DNA of 64,000 bases, taken from contig CATNEN010000039.1 of the NCBI GenBank assembly GCA_950097015.1, positions 15,408,501 to 15,472,500 of the forward strand, read 5' to 3'. This DNA comes from Macrostomum hystrix. Lineage: Eukaryota; Platyhelminthes; Macrostomidae. Shown piece after piece: positions 33,701-46,022 of the stretch. Under the pieces are notes generated by a model. The model saw only the letters and a program-made list of their open reading frames with translations, was not told the DNA's origin and searched no databases. Position numbers and translations under genes: made by a program. Each line of letters starts with the position of its first letter. The first letter of the stretch is position 1.

Positions 33701-36700
33701 GAGCGTCTCTGGCTTCGCTGCGCCCTGGATGGCAGCTCGGAGAATGTTCTCCGTATTGAGCACATTCGCGCTATCTTCCATCTAACGCCGCTGCAGCAGA
33801 GCAACTTTTTAAATCGCATCCGCGTCAAAGTCACTGAGTTGGTCATGGGAAACGATTTCGACACTCTGTGCAAATTTTTCTCTTCCGTATCTAACCAGGA
33901 AGTTCTATCCGAGTTTGTTATTGACGCATTCCACGTTGCGGAAGATCCACAGGCCAAGTTTGAACTGTTAAGCAAGGCCATTGCTGAGAAATGTAGGTGG
34001 CAATGTTTTTTGTTTTTAAGCTGTATATAAAATTGGCTTAACTACCGCTTTTGCATAGCTAGTTTACCATCAAAGCTCACTTATTCTTTCCTCAAATTTC
34101 TACATTTATCAAGCAATTTGTCAAACGAGCAAACAGAAAAACTCTGAAATTTCTTAATTTATAGCTCTAGTAAAGCAGTATTTTTGGGAGCGTCTTTTGG
34201 GAGGATTTTTGGGAGGATTTTTGGGAGCGTCTTAATGGAGTAATATTGATAATGATGAATCCAGAGTTGTCCTTTACTATCGGCTTTATCGACGCATTTT
34301 AAACGTCTCGTTTACGACTCTTAAATGACTGAGCTTTTTTTTAAATGACTCAAACTCTTAAGACCAATAACTATTTATATTAGTGACTCTAGCCAAAAAT
34401 GATAACACCACAAGTTGTTATTACGATTCATTGAGATTAGAAAGGACAAAACATCATCAATTATAATCCTTTGTACTGCTGTCGAAGCAATTCAGAAGCT
34501 AACAGCATTGCTAATTAAAGCTATCTTGTCTTTTGATATTTCGTAGTTATTCTTTCCTTTTAATATCCCTGGACCGCTCTAGTCTTAAGTGACTAAAAAG
34601 CTCCCGAAAAGTCTTAGAGACGCTGGCATTGTTTTTTTTAATGTTCGATTTACATCTCAATACTTTTGTCATCTCAGTTCGCAGCCGCAACCCAACTATG
34701 GAGGCCTTTATAAGCCAGACAGCTGTGCGACTCCTAAAAAAGTCAGCCGACCGAATGCAGTGGGCCGACGCTTTAAAACTGCTGCGCAGTCTGCGTGGCC
34801 TGAACATCAATCTGTTCAAGGCGGTCAGTTTGACCCAACCGGACATGTCCGAGTCGGCCATCGCCAATCTTGCCTTCCAAATCTACATGCGCAGTCAGTG
34901 CTACTCTATTGCGGCAAGCATGCTGTCGGCTGACACATCTCCAATCGGCCTCGCGTTGCCAGTAGCTGGCGAGCACGCCTCGTCTCGATTCCAGCTCTTG
35001 CACGAGTTGTGCACCGCCTGCATTGCTGAGGGTACCCTAGCCGACGCTGCAGCTGCCCTGAACGCCATGATGCAGCATCCGGTTTCGCGAAGCAGTGGTG
35101 AGATTGGTTTCTTTTTACCTTATTATCTTTCTATTTGAACTATCGGCAAAGTAGTAAATTTTTAGGGTATGTAAAATAATCCAGGAATTTAAAATTGTCT
35201 GTATAATAATCCTATTCATATGATCTAGTATATATATATTTATATTGATTTGGGTTTTGATTTGGCTTTAATATGAATATAAATTTAAAGTATAATTTAA
35301 AGTAGGGAAATTCTTAAAATTTGCCCAAGTTTCTGTGCGTCATAAAAAAATTATTGTAAATTAAGTACTAAAAAGACTTTTTTAAACAGAGGTTAAGTTT
35401 TTGGAATATCAAAGTAGTATTTTTTACTGCAATCATAATAAATCGTAAAAGTATGCAACGTATAGCCAACTAAATTTTTTTATATCGAAAAGATATTTTA
35501 TAAAAATAGCTTTTGATATTTATGGATTCTTAGCTCCTTCCTGTAAATTCAAGGTAACAAGCGTTTTAGTGGCATCCAACTTGTTGTTCATATAAACACT
35601 TATACATTTCTTGATCTTCACAAGCAAAAATAAAAGTAACATTTATTTACTTTCATAAAAAATTCTATATAAAACCTTCTGAATGTAAAACCCTATGGTT
35701 TGTATATTTTTTATCGCGTTTGCGTGTGTTAAGCATTTAAATTAGTTCGTTATGTTATTTTTGTATCTACAAAGCAAATAAAATCCACTAGATAATTTCC
35801 GTCCTTTATCTGCGCCTTATCTGCTCGGTAGGCTTGGCTGCGCCAACAATATCTTCGAGAAGTAATCTGGAAGGAATAATAATGTTAAAAATGGAAGTAC
35901 AGATTATTTCAACACTTCTGCGTTGGCGTAAAAATACTTAGAAGTTTGAAAGTTGTAATCTTAACATAGTGCCCCATCAAACTAACGCTGGTGTCATTTA
36001 CAAGTCTCATTTAAGTTCTAAAGCTTATTAGCTGTGAAGAACCCGATACAGTTCTAAAGTTTTTATGATGAAAAACATAAGCCCTAGTTAATGACATAAA
36101 GCCAGCTAAATAGTGAGGCTGTCTGATATCGGATATCAGTGCCTCACGATCGCCGACTCCAGACCACCCCTTGGTGCTGGCATTCAAGAGGCTACAATCA
36201 ATTATTATTGATTGAGTCTGAGATCAGGTAGCTTGCAGACCGCCAAACCACACAATGTGGATCCGTTTGGCCTCCTTCGATAGTGATAATGGTATACCTG
36301 GTTTCATGCAGTCTGGAAATTTTTTTTAAGTCACATAGGGTACTGTCTAACTGCCGACTGATCATCGCCTGTGCCGCATGACTGGAGTGACTGTCGAATT
36401 CGCCAGTATCTCCAAAAAGGCCTGACAGCTCCCCCTCTCGGATAGCACTGAGTTCTATTCTATTATAAACCCGTGATTATACGACTCGCTGTAATTATTT
36501 TATGTAAAACTCCTATGTCATAATTTCTAGTCTTCTTAGAAGCAGTGCACTTGGCGGTTGCTATCGGTGTCAAATCCGAGAGTAAGCAATTTCTATAGAC
36601 AAGCAGTTGTTTTTTCCTGTTCATTCATAACTTTCCATTTTCTATATTAGTCTGACTTGCGGGATTCAGTGTCACCAAAAGCCGTCAAAACACATGGCCA

Positions 36701-37539
36701 AAACATGGAGGAATGAAGCACTTCGCTGTGGAACACACCTTGCCGAGGCTAGGGCTGCTAGATTTGAATTTACTTTTGCCAAACTAGGAATTAAAAAAAA
36801 GATATAGTAGCTTATAAAGTATGATTTGGTAAAAAGACCTGCGTCTTGCTCGGTAGCTATTTTATGTGAATTACAAAGTGGAAAATATTTTGTAGCCCCA
36901 ACCAAAATCTCTTTAATTTATGCAGAGCTGAATAAAGTCTACAACGAATTTCTGGCTGCCTGCTGCGAAGCCAGCAGCGAGGATCTGAAAGTCGGCGTCG
37001 AGATTATTCCTAAAGCACACACGGCCTCCCTAGTGATAAGTGCCACAGTCCTGCGAATGCTTCTATGCGCTTCGTTCAAACACGGAATGAAGGCTCACGC
37101 TAAAGAATACCTGATGCTTGGAACTAAAGTGGGCATCTATCCTGTAATTAGCGTCTCCTGTCCCGGCCCTAAGACCGTTCAGCTGCAGAGCGATCTGGCT
37201 AAGGATGAGATACAGGTTATTCTAAGCAATCTTTTCGTTAAGCTAAAGAAGTATCTGATGGAAAGTTTGCAGTCCCGCGAACTTGACGTTATCCAAGAGT
37301 GCACCATCAAGCTAACTGCTTTGGGAGTTGGCAATCGTGACGCCAAGTTCATTGAGGTGCATAAAATTCAGAGCAGCGAGCAGGCTGTTCTACAAAGAGC
37401 GTCTGAAATTTTACAGACTCCTAACAACTTCCAAAGCGTGGTTTCTACACGCTTTTTATCGGAGAATGGTGTCAGCGTTCTTAAGTTGGATGGTACGATG
37501 GTTTACCAGTGCGTCTATTATGTTGATGAAGATGTCTAA
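30737..37539 (+). CDS. Six-exon gene: 1,173-aa Pro/Gln- and RGG-rich protein with a helical C-terminal half (family not identified)
   Basis: Exons 30737-31648, 32217-33160, 33269-33403, 33496-33992, 34678-35097 and 36926-37539. All introns have GT donors and AG acceptors, phases match at every join, and the sum is 3,522 nt. The start ATG (30737) follows an acceptor at 30724, so a non-coding 5' exon is likely. Residues 1-300 are Pro/Arg/Gln-rich (poly-Q, PPPPP), exon 2 adds an RGG box (NQRGGVRGGRG) and a long low-complexity linker. From about residue 550 the protein is predicted alpha-helical by eye (LTEAFKSQHFEQGYELLKVA, NLGISLLSNMDPQNLQQVGL), suggesting stacked helical repeats. RGG and low-complexity sequence suggests an RNA-associated protein. 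TOPAZ1-like germline proteins are a speculative candidate only. Confidence 0.85.
33993..34677 (+). other. Intron 4 of the RGG protein gene
   Basis: It contains a short local repeat of TTTTGGGAGGA / TTTTGGGAGCG (34180-34230). Nothing coding. Confidence 0.75.
35098..36925 (+). other. Intron 5 of the RGG protein gene (1,828 bp)
   Basis: Largely AT-rich. A GC-richer island at 36110-36460 starts with the near-perfect palindrome CTGATATCGGATATCAG and looks like an inserted repeat, though no termini were found. Confidence 0.75.
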
Positions 37540-38209
37540 ACCATTAAATTTAGTTTATTTTCTAGTTACCCTTTAGGTAGTCCAAATTTCAGTCTAGTTA
37601 GGCTTCACTTTAATTTTTTTATTACTTCTAGGTAGTGTTTTAATCTACATGGAACAGTTGACTGACATAAGCCACTATTAATTCTGCATAAATTTAAGTT
37701 TCCTTTAACTGTTTCTCCGAATGTTGCATTAAATTGTGTATTTGTCAGTCTGAATGTAACTACTTATCTAATAGCAAATCAAACTTAAAGTATTACTTAA
37801 ACTTATAATTACTTATAATAACTTCTTCTTACTTGGACTTAAAAATTCTGTCATTAAAGTAAATTATCAGCTTAGATTCACAAAAACGTATAAACTTTGC
37901 TGGCACTAGAGTACATTTACATTTTAAAGTAATAATTAAAAATATTTTATGTAGGTCAGTATTTTAAGTAACTGACGGAAGTATAGTGACATTTTGTATT
38001 GTAGCTAGTTTACTTCGGTAAAATGTTTAGCTGTTACTTTATTATCGATCCTTAATGGAAAAAACTTTGTTAGTTAGTATATAACTTTTCGTAATCTATT
38101 TAACTGTACTAAGTCATATTGCATAAATTTTATTTTCAATAGTGCTAAGATACTGTTTCCTACTGGCTGGCTTTACTATTGTGAGTGTTTCGGCATGTTT
38201 GATTATTTT

Positions 38210-38215
38210 AATAAA
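38210..38215 (+). terminator. Candidate polyadenylation signal AATAAA
   Basis: AATAAA in an AT-rich stretch 670 nt after the stop of the RGG protein gene. Earlier canonical hexamers on the plus strand were not noticed, so it may set the 3' end of that transcript. Confidence 0.35.
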
Positions 38216-38219
38216 CTTT

Positions 38220-39190
38220 CACAATTATTTTAATCTTTCGAACCCAAAGTGAAATGCTACTTATTCGCGTTCTAAAAATAGTTCATTTCATTTTTTATGC
38301 TAAAATCTTGCAACCAACTTACTACCGGTGGTGGGCGAAACGCCATTTATAGGCCGCGAGGCCTTATCGCAACCCCAGGGTAAAAGCAAAGGAGCTTAGC
38401 CTTAGCCCATCCCGCGTCAGCAGCAGCAGCAGCAGCAGGCAGGTTCACTGGGTTAGAGTTGGCCATGTTTAACCTACCGAGCTCTCGGATCCTCTCCGGA
38501 GTGGTCAGCTCGTTCTTCACACAACTGCACACTGGGAGTGACCAATGTGCAGTCTACGCTCTTTATCGAAGAATAAGCGAAATGTGACGTGTGGCGCTGC
38601 TGTTTTCTCACCTAAGCCGCAAATAGGGCAGGTGGGATGTACACAGTTTAGAGTGACACTTGTCTCTGGAAGAAGCCATGACATATGATGGTCATGCACA
38701 TCTCGCTAAGGCCATTTCTGTTTACGAGTAGAAAAATCACGTAGTCAGATTTCCCGGTTTATTCAGGGATAGCGAAACGGGCTTGCCTGTAGTCTTCACA
38801 GTCGCTCCAGAGGGTCTGGTGCCTCTTTAAGAACAAAAGCATGATAGGAGCAATGATTCTTTAGCATCAATGAACAAGTGAACAACAAGGTATAAATTTA
38901 CCCAATTAACCAATACTCCAAGTTGATTACATGAATTTTAGCTCATGGAACAAAAATAATACACTAAAATGAATTCGTCTCTAAATTATTAGATTTTTAG
39001 TCTTAGGTTTCATTAAAATATGTGAATTTTTGCTTAGTAGCTAAAAGGCAATGGCATTAATTTTGTTTATTAATAATTATTTTAATGGCACTTAACCTGG
39101 CTTGTTTTACATAAACTATATATGAAAGAGTTAGGTATGTCGATTAGGCGCACGGAACTTCCAATCGTAGAAATTTCGAACTTCCAATTC
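38220..39190. other. Intergenic DNA with a CAG microsatellite
   Basis: A (CAG)6-like run lies at 38416-38437. Minus-strand frames across 38347-38699 include a CPICG sequence but no recognisable domain; they could be a retroelement scrap. Confidence 0.45.
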
Positions 39191-39214
39191 CAATTGTCGG
39201 AATTCTTATAATGA

Positions 39215-39310
39215 CATTCTCGAGCTCGGAATTCACAATAGAACGTGGGCCCAATTAAAATCTCTTGAAAATTTCGTGCAATTAATCCTTCTAAAGGGCG
39301 TTTTCAATTA
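39215..39310 (+). repeat. Dispersed repeat, copy 1
   Basis: It shares CTCGAGCTCnGAATTCACAATA, then an AATTnAAATCTCTTG block and a CTnnAAGGGCGT block, with 40775-40872 in the same order and strand. Together the copies might be remnants of a long terminal repeat pair about 1.55 kb apart. Confidence 0.5.
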
Positions 39311-39319
39311 TTAGTAGAA

Positions 39320-40770
39320 CTTACCAAATATTAAACTACTCGTATGATTGTATCTGTGAATATATAGACAAAATATATATATAAATATTTTAGGCAATCA
39401 AAGCTAAACAGGTCGGCACTTTAGAAAGTAATCTTAGTAATTTAGTTAATAATAGTAGCGGAGAGGCTAGTCTGACTAAGATTATAACAGATTCTTAAAA
39501 TGTAGATACTTCAACGCAAAGTTGAGACTTCTTAGTCTGAATCTTAGTTATATTATTATTACCAAGAGTGCAAATTTTATCATGATTCCGTAGTTCGTAG
39601 TTCCGTATTCTGTAGGGCCTAACTAAATTTCAGAACTTCTATTTAGTTAGGCCCTTTTAGATTTATCGTCTGTATTTGTAAATGTCAAACTTTATCAACA
39701 TTTCTGCAGCAAATATAGATTTACATATTTACATATTTCTCTGGGGGCTAGAAAAACTTGAATTGAGTAAAAAATACTATATTCTCGCGTCGTTTCTGGC
39801 GAAAATTCACTCAGCCAGCGCTTCGTTAGAAAAAAGCGCCATAGCGCCCTCTGGAACCGAAGTGTCTTTATCAGCTTTAGCATCAGAGATGAATGCGCGC
39901 AGACGCTCAATCTTGAAAGTATAGGCTTAGTATATTTCTTTCTAATATAGTTAGACTACAATTTTTGGCTGCGTTAATTTTTTGTCACCAATATGCCGTA
40001 AAAATTGCAAATTTCAAATTGCACACTAAAATTATAATAGTTTTATAAAAAACTTGTTTCTATAGTCAATCAAAGTAAAGTATACTCAGAGTAAAATCTG
40101 AATGTGTATAAGTATACTAGACAATTTTATAAAACAAACAGGTGATAGTGTGACGATATTAAGGCAAAATAACGAAGGCTCGGCGAAATCTAGTCGGCAT
40201 TTCTTGGAATCCTCAATTCTCAGATGGCAGGCTTAGTGAATATAGTGTAGCGGTAGCACTTTACTTGTTTATTTGGGTTCACTGGGGCGCACGACAATTA
40301 GTAAGTGATTAAGGCAGGTGCAGGAGCTCTGACGGCGAAACGAACAAAGGTGGGGCTAATTTGTGAGACGAGTAGAGATCAGAGTGGCACGGAGTGGCAG
40401 TACAATAAGGCTGGAAAGGGAACGGCACGGAACGGAACGGCGGGACGGTGGAACGGTGGCGCGGTGGGGCGCGTGAAGAGTTTTGCGTGTTGATCAGACA
40501 CACGAAACTCCCACTTCTAGATAATGGGGAACAATTGCCTAGGAATTTATAACAGTCACGAGACACTTACTGCAATTGCTTCTTATTCCTTAAGTAGTTT
40601 GTAGTTTTCTGGGTCCTTGTAGTCCTTGTTCTTCTTATTCTGGTCGACCGTGAGGTTTCGAGTCTGTGTTTCTTGAGTCTTTGGAGTCCTGTCTTCTTTG
40701 TCTTCCTGGCAGCTGCTTGAGTTTGTCTGTTGGCCAATAAATGACGAGAGCGAATCAGATTACTTGTCGG
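39320..40770. other. Intervening DNA between the dispersed repeat copies
   Basis: No coding support. A plus-strand frame at 39682-39924 lacks domains. A G-rich simple repeat built from GGAAC/GGAACGGT occurs at 40420-40470. Confidence 0.45.
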
Positions 40771-40774
40771 TTTC

Positions 40775-40872
40775 CTCGAGCTCAGAATTCACAATATAAC
40801 CTTGCGCCCTAGTGAACAATTGAAATCTCTCTTGTAGATATCTAATAGGTCCTCTGAAGGGCGTCTTCTTCG
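40775..40872 (+). repeat. Dispersed repeat, copy 2
   Basis: Diverged direct copy of 39215-39310 with the same landmark blocks. Confidence 0.5.
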
Positions 40873-40879
40873 TTACCTC

Positions 40880-42450
40880 CGAAAGATAACGGATAACTCA
40901 AATCAAATCAATCAATAATCCTCTAGGAATGTATCCTAGGAAAAAAGGAGGCCTTTCTCAAATGTATCGACGATATGTGGCTCTCGTAAACTTAGTTTAA
41001 TTAACAACGATTGCTAGCAATAAATAACTCTGTCTAGTAAAGCGCTTACCACTTGTCTTTCCCTAAGAGATGAGTCCTCTTTGTAAGCTTTTTGAAGTCC
41101 GGTGGACCGCTCCGAGTCTGAATTTTCAGCTCGGATTTTCGCTTATATTTATAGTAAAATTTTGGGGGCAAACCGGTTTAGGACCGGGTGTTTACATTGG
41201 GCATACATGTTTGCACAGTGAGGTCAAACTTGTTTGTTCAGCTGCGTTTTGGGGGTTTTTCAGGTGAACATTACCATATTCGGAATTCAAGCAAATACAG
41301 ATGTCGAGAACCGGTTCTTCGGTTTCATGTAACGTGACTTTGTTTCCAAAAAAGCGCATGACTCATTTCTAAAATTAGATTAAACGTTATGGCTGAGGTT
41401 TCCTTGTGACATTACTTTAAGTAGCGCGTTAAGCAAAAGCATATTTTACAACTTTCTATACGCGGGCGGGCTCAGGGGACCTAGTTAAATAGGCTAGGCA
41501 GACGGAAAACGAGGGTGATCGATAAATTGAGCCAACAGAGAGCTCGCACGCTCATTGGCTGAGAGAGTAATATTATAAGATTGCGACAATATTTTCAGGC
41601 AGCATGATGTACGTCAACGTCTACTGACAGTAACAATATAGCAACCCAGTTGCTAGAAACGTAAAGGCGTAAAATCAGCGACATGTATATATGCAAGGAA
41701 GCACTGAGTGAGTTACGGCACCACCTTGGCCATAACAACCGGAAAATTGCGCAGCGCGATTCACAGGGTCACATCAACGGCGAAGACGCAGGGGACGGAG
41801 ACGAAGGGGCTTCTACCCAAAGTGACAACGTCACAGATAGTGTTTTAATAGCCTTTGATATATATTTTTCAAATTTATACGAGCGTAAGTACATTTAAAT
41901 GATAAAAGGCCCACTAGGCCTATTAGTATGAGTAGGATTAACAAGAGGTGCATAAATAAACAGTTTTTGCTTATAATTCTAATAACAAGACTTTATGTAA
42001 TTAAAAAGTATTAAATATATATATTACTTTATTACTTGTTTCCTGAAAAAGGTTAAATATTGTTAGATGCAGAGCACCAGCGTCTAGTTAGGGCGTGAGG
42101 ACGCACCCGCAGCTGCAAGTCGCGGCGGTTCGCTGGCTTGAGCTGCTTTCAGTCGAGGCGTAAGGACGCGCTTGCTGGCGTAAATAAAGCTGGTACCGTA
42201 TCCGTTCCAGAGAGACTTATACCTCTAGGCGGCGTTCGGACGCGCAGACCTTCCCCGCTATACGCAAAGAAATGACAAACGCCAACGCTTACAGTTAGAG
42301 GTGATGAGCTGAGTCTTGTCCCCTGCGCACTGAGGCAACTGAATAAAACTTTGGCATGCCGCCAACTGGCCAACTTCCCATCCGACTATTCTATATCGTG
42401 ACGCAATAGTGCGTTTCGGAGGGTTTTTGAGACAGTGGTAAACATCAGCG
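40880..42450. other. Intergenic DNA
   Basis: No gene supported. At 42085-42245 three diverged copies of AGGCGTnAGGACGCnC occur (42092, 42157 and about 42227), an unexplained short repeat downstream of the Gypsy fragment. Confidence 0.45.
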
Positions 42451-42457
42451 AGAACAT

Positions 42458-43423
42458 TTACTGCCTTACCAGTCGACGTTGGTTGGCACTCTGCAGATTA
42501 AACTGGTTAATTAGCCATTTAGCGGTTCCCTCGTCCGGGTAGGGCAATCTAGCTAATTTGTCGTTCAGGCAGCTCACACTGTTTAAATCCTTGTCACTCA
42601 GTCTGGAGGTCATCATACTCTCGTCTTCTCCCAGGGGCTTAAAAGCCGCTACTTCTTCGCCCTTCACAATACGGACTTCTTCTTCACCGCTATTCAACAA
42701 CCTAACTAGGACATGGCTAGAGGCGCTAACCTGATCTAGGGAGTGGGCAACAAGGACTGGCGAATCTGAACTGAAAAGCTTGTTCCCAACTATCCCGTTG
42801 GATTGGACTTCGGCACCAACCGCTCTCCCAGGCACTACAGTCTCCGATCTGGGTGGCAGAACGGTGTTGCAAGCAGCAACGACGCGATTGACCTTACAAA
42901 TGTCACTGGGTTCACGGAGGATGGGGATATACTCGCCGGCACACATCACGCGGTCAGAAGCCATATCCATGACAATCTGAAAGCTACTGCAAAAATCTAG
43001 ACCTAGGAGCATCTCGGTCAAGGGCCCTTCTACGACTAGGAAGATGTGGGTCTTCTGCACCTTGCCAAGCTTTAGCTCACACTCGAGTTTTCCTAGGATC
43101 TCGGACCTGGCTCCGTTAAAACCGGTGGCGGCACGTTGCACACGAGCAGGCGTAAAGGTGTTGTTAATAGGGTCAGCGTCTAGGAGTTGATCGCGCAATT
43201 TTGGGCAGATCAGGGAGGCATTGGCTCCTGGGTCAAGGAGTCTCACGAACTTGGTGTCCGCAATCTCAACTTGGGCGAAGAACCCTCTCTGATAATTTGG
43301 CAAGTCTGAATTGGCCTCAGCAAACCTGGTTCCTTCGCTTGCTGGGCTCACAGCAATGGCTTTGTCCCGGGGTCTTCCAGGGTCAGCAACGCTGCTGAAG
43401 AACACACTGGCGCCCACTAGTTA
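42458..43423 (-). pseudogene. Ty3/Gypsy protease and linker (partial pol)
   Basis: A retropepsin-like domain reads VEIADTKFVRLLDPGANASLI, where the active-site triad is DPG instead of D(S/T)G. It continues to TEMLLGLDFCSSF, the flap-to-C-terminal ILGLD-type motif. A linker that usually precedes reverse transcriptase follows, and the frame ends at LQSANQRRLVRQ. No RT is found beyond 42458, so the copy is truncated. A TAA stop (43421-43423) lies between this frame and the end of the gag frame; the codon after it is CTA. The Pro for Ser/Thr change should abolish proteolysis. Confidence 0.75.
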
Positions 43424-44358
43424 GTGACTAAGGGCTAGGTCCATCAATGGTGGAGCAAACTGGGACAGATGTGTAAACACCGAGTCTCCTAGCTGAGCAG
43501 ACTGGATGAATCCATAGGAATCACTCCATTGGGTCACCTTACCCTTCTCCCTGGGCTGGTGAGTTGGCCGAGGATTGGCTCTGCCGACAGGTCTGGCCAA
43601 GGACTGGGGTGTCCGAAACTTAGCAGGTGGGGCCCAGCTCCCCCTTTCTTGGAGTAGGGGCACTCAGCAATGAGATGGTCTGGTTCACCACACCTAAAAC
43701 AGCTTCTGTTAACTGGTTTTCCTTTCCCAACTGTGACTGGGGACTTGGGGAAACTAGGTGGGTTGTCTGGCCTTGGTAGTTCTTGAGACACACTGTGCTG
43801 GGGTGGCCTCCGCTGTTGGGCCTTAGTTTCCAACTCCCTAATCCTAGCCTTGAGGGCTTGGATTTCCTCGGACTCTACATTCCTGACTTTAGGTAGCTCA
43901 GTCATCCGGAGCAGCTGTCTAGTCTGGGCAGTGGATTGGGCCTTGGCTAGCAACTCTTCCAAAGGCGTAGCTGGAGTCTCCCTTAAGTGGTTGATTAACT
44001 TCTCAGCAATAGATTTGTCTAGCAGCCCGTAGCAGAACCTAGTCCTCACCAGGGATTCGAACTCAGGTCGTTTGGGCTCAGCAGAGTTGGCTAAGCCAAT
44101 TAAGCGGTCGAAATAGTCTACAATTGACTCTGAATTCATCTGCTGGGCTCCAGTCAACTCAATATAGAAGCTATCTGCATGGCTAGGCTTTCCATATCTA
44201 TTCCGGAGGCGCTGAACAGCTTGATCAAAGGTAAGTTCAAGCAGCCTATGGTTATAGAAGAATTCCTGACACTCAGGTGCCAAGGAGGCAAGTAGGATGG
44301 CAGACCAATGTTCAAGGTTACTACCGCTGGCATCTAAATTGAGTCCACCAAATTTCAA
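43424..44358 (-). pseudogene. Ty3/Gypsy gag with one zinc knuckle
   Basis: A capsid-like region (HWSAILLASLAPECQEFFYN, LTFDQAVQRLRNRYG, then SESIVDYFDRLIGLA and RFCYGLLDKSIAEKLI) is followed by a coiled-coil segment and one knuckle CFRCGEPDHLIAEC. The frame shifts at an AAGAAAGGGGG run near 43650 and then continues to the TAA at 43421. The gag N terminus (a PKLKL stretch) is in another frame just upstream of 44358. It is a decayed copy, unrelated at sequence level to the gag genes at 13 and 16 kb. Confidence 0.8.
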
Positions 44359-45888
44359 GCTTCAGTTTTGGTGAGAATGCCATAGGTGGTCTAATTTTAG
44401 TATTGTTCTTGGGCATAGAACTAGTACTATTCTTAGTAAAGTCTCTAATTTCAGCTAAAGTCCTAGCCACATCACCTAGAGTAGGTTCATGTTCGGCAAC
44501 ACTACCTGCTTCAACAACTACATCAGCCTGACCAAGACTACCAGCTAGATTTGGGGACTCTCCCCAGCTTCCTCACCATTCTCACTTCCTATCATCACTC
44601 AACAGAGAAAATCAAAAGAACATAAAGATTCTAATCAAGAAAGAAACCAGGAGAGGAATAGAGAAACCCTGAATTGTAACTCAGACTATAAAATTAATTC
44701 AACTTAGTGACAGCCTTTATATATATGCATATAAATCTAACTAACTAATACTTAAGTCAGCACTAAGCTAATTGCTGTCACCAACAACCTATCTAATAAA
44801 CAAAAAAAATATTAATAATAGAAACTCAGCTTCTGGCCTTTGCCACTGATGACAGATCCAGCACAGTCAGTCCTAAAGCACCAGTCAGCAGAACAGAAGT
44901 GCAGAGCAGCCAGGCAGGTCCAGCAGATTGGATGTACAGGTCGATAACCCAGGTCAGTCAGCAGGTACCGGTCAGCCAGGTGGGACAGCCAACAATGGAC
45001 GGCAGAGGCCAATGCAGGGCGCAGCCAGGTAGGGCACGGAACGCCGCAGGGTGCAGGATGCAGCAGGACACAGGACGCAGGCACAATATCAGAGGAAGAC
45101 CCGCAGCAACGCTGACTCACAGCCGACAGATGAAAGTAGCACAGCCTCAGTCTCGGTGCTACTTGGCGCTTATTCAATGGCAACGAGCACGGTGAACACG
45201 TGGAACACGTGGGACCTCCAAATAAATATATGTAACACTCGAGGACTCCGAATATGGACTATTGTATTTAGTAGTCTGCTTAACAAAAATTATTAACAGC
45301 TTCTGATGACGTTGGATTGGTGTAGCGGAGATGGACTGTCTAGTTATTTATTAAAATGTCGGTCCTAACCTGCGAGTTTATTTAGATTGTCTTGTCTTAG
45401 TAGAAAGGTCTTAATTAAGCTCTAGCGCCCACTATGAGTCCAACACCACTGGTAATCGGCCAAGCCGAAGCTTGAAATACGCAGCGAATCAGATTTTAAA
45501 TACGGCGCGCAGATATATGGAATATAGTAAATGATAAACGGACTTTCAATGCTGCATTAATAATGAATAATATATGTACTATTATAGACTTTATATAGAT
45601 AAATAGGAGAAATTATACATTAATATACTTTACTAGAAATACAAAGATGCAACTCACATAGAAACTAAAAATACATAGATAAATAACGACAAAATACGAC
45701 TACAAAATAAATGACATCGTCACAGACATGTATGTAGAAAAGAAAAGTGTATTTTTAAATTAAAACGCATAAAGGAATTAACGAATCCAGCGTCCATTTT
45801 AAGTGCTGATGCCTTTTCGCTATTGTCAGCCGCTCTGATTCTTGAAATCATGTCGCCAGGCATCTCTGGCAGAGAATACACCACACCC
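44359..45888. other. 5' flank of the Gypsy fragment and intergenic DNA
   Basis: No gene supported. A purine-rich, CAG/CAGG-rich patch at 44830-45080 could be part of a degraded LTR or leader. No LTR partner was found. Confidence 0.4.
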
Positions 45889-45898
45889 GCTTGACAAA

Positions 45899-46022
45899 AT
45901 CACGAGATTTCACGAGTTTGTCACGTGAAAAACTGGTAATTCAAACTCGTGAGAAACACGTTAAAAAGTGACCGTTATGATTACGAGTTTTTCACGTTAT
46001 TAACTCGCAAAAACTCGTATAT
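45899..46022. repeat. Left subterminal repeat array of the outer transposon
   Basis: Five ACGAG/CTCGT pentamers and several CACG/CGTG steps in 124 bp (CACGAGTTTGTCACG, ACGAGTTTTTCACG and others). CACTA transposons typically carry arrays of short transposase-binding motifs next to their termini. Confidence 0.55.

Noticed and set aside
38347-38699. Minus-strand frames with CPICG and Ala-rich run
   Set aside because: The Ala run is the CAG microsatellite and the Cys motif is isolated; no gene or element structure around it.
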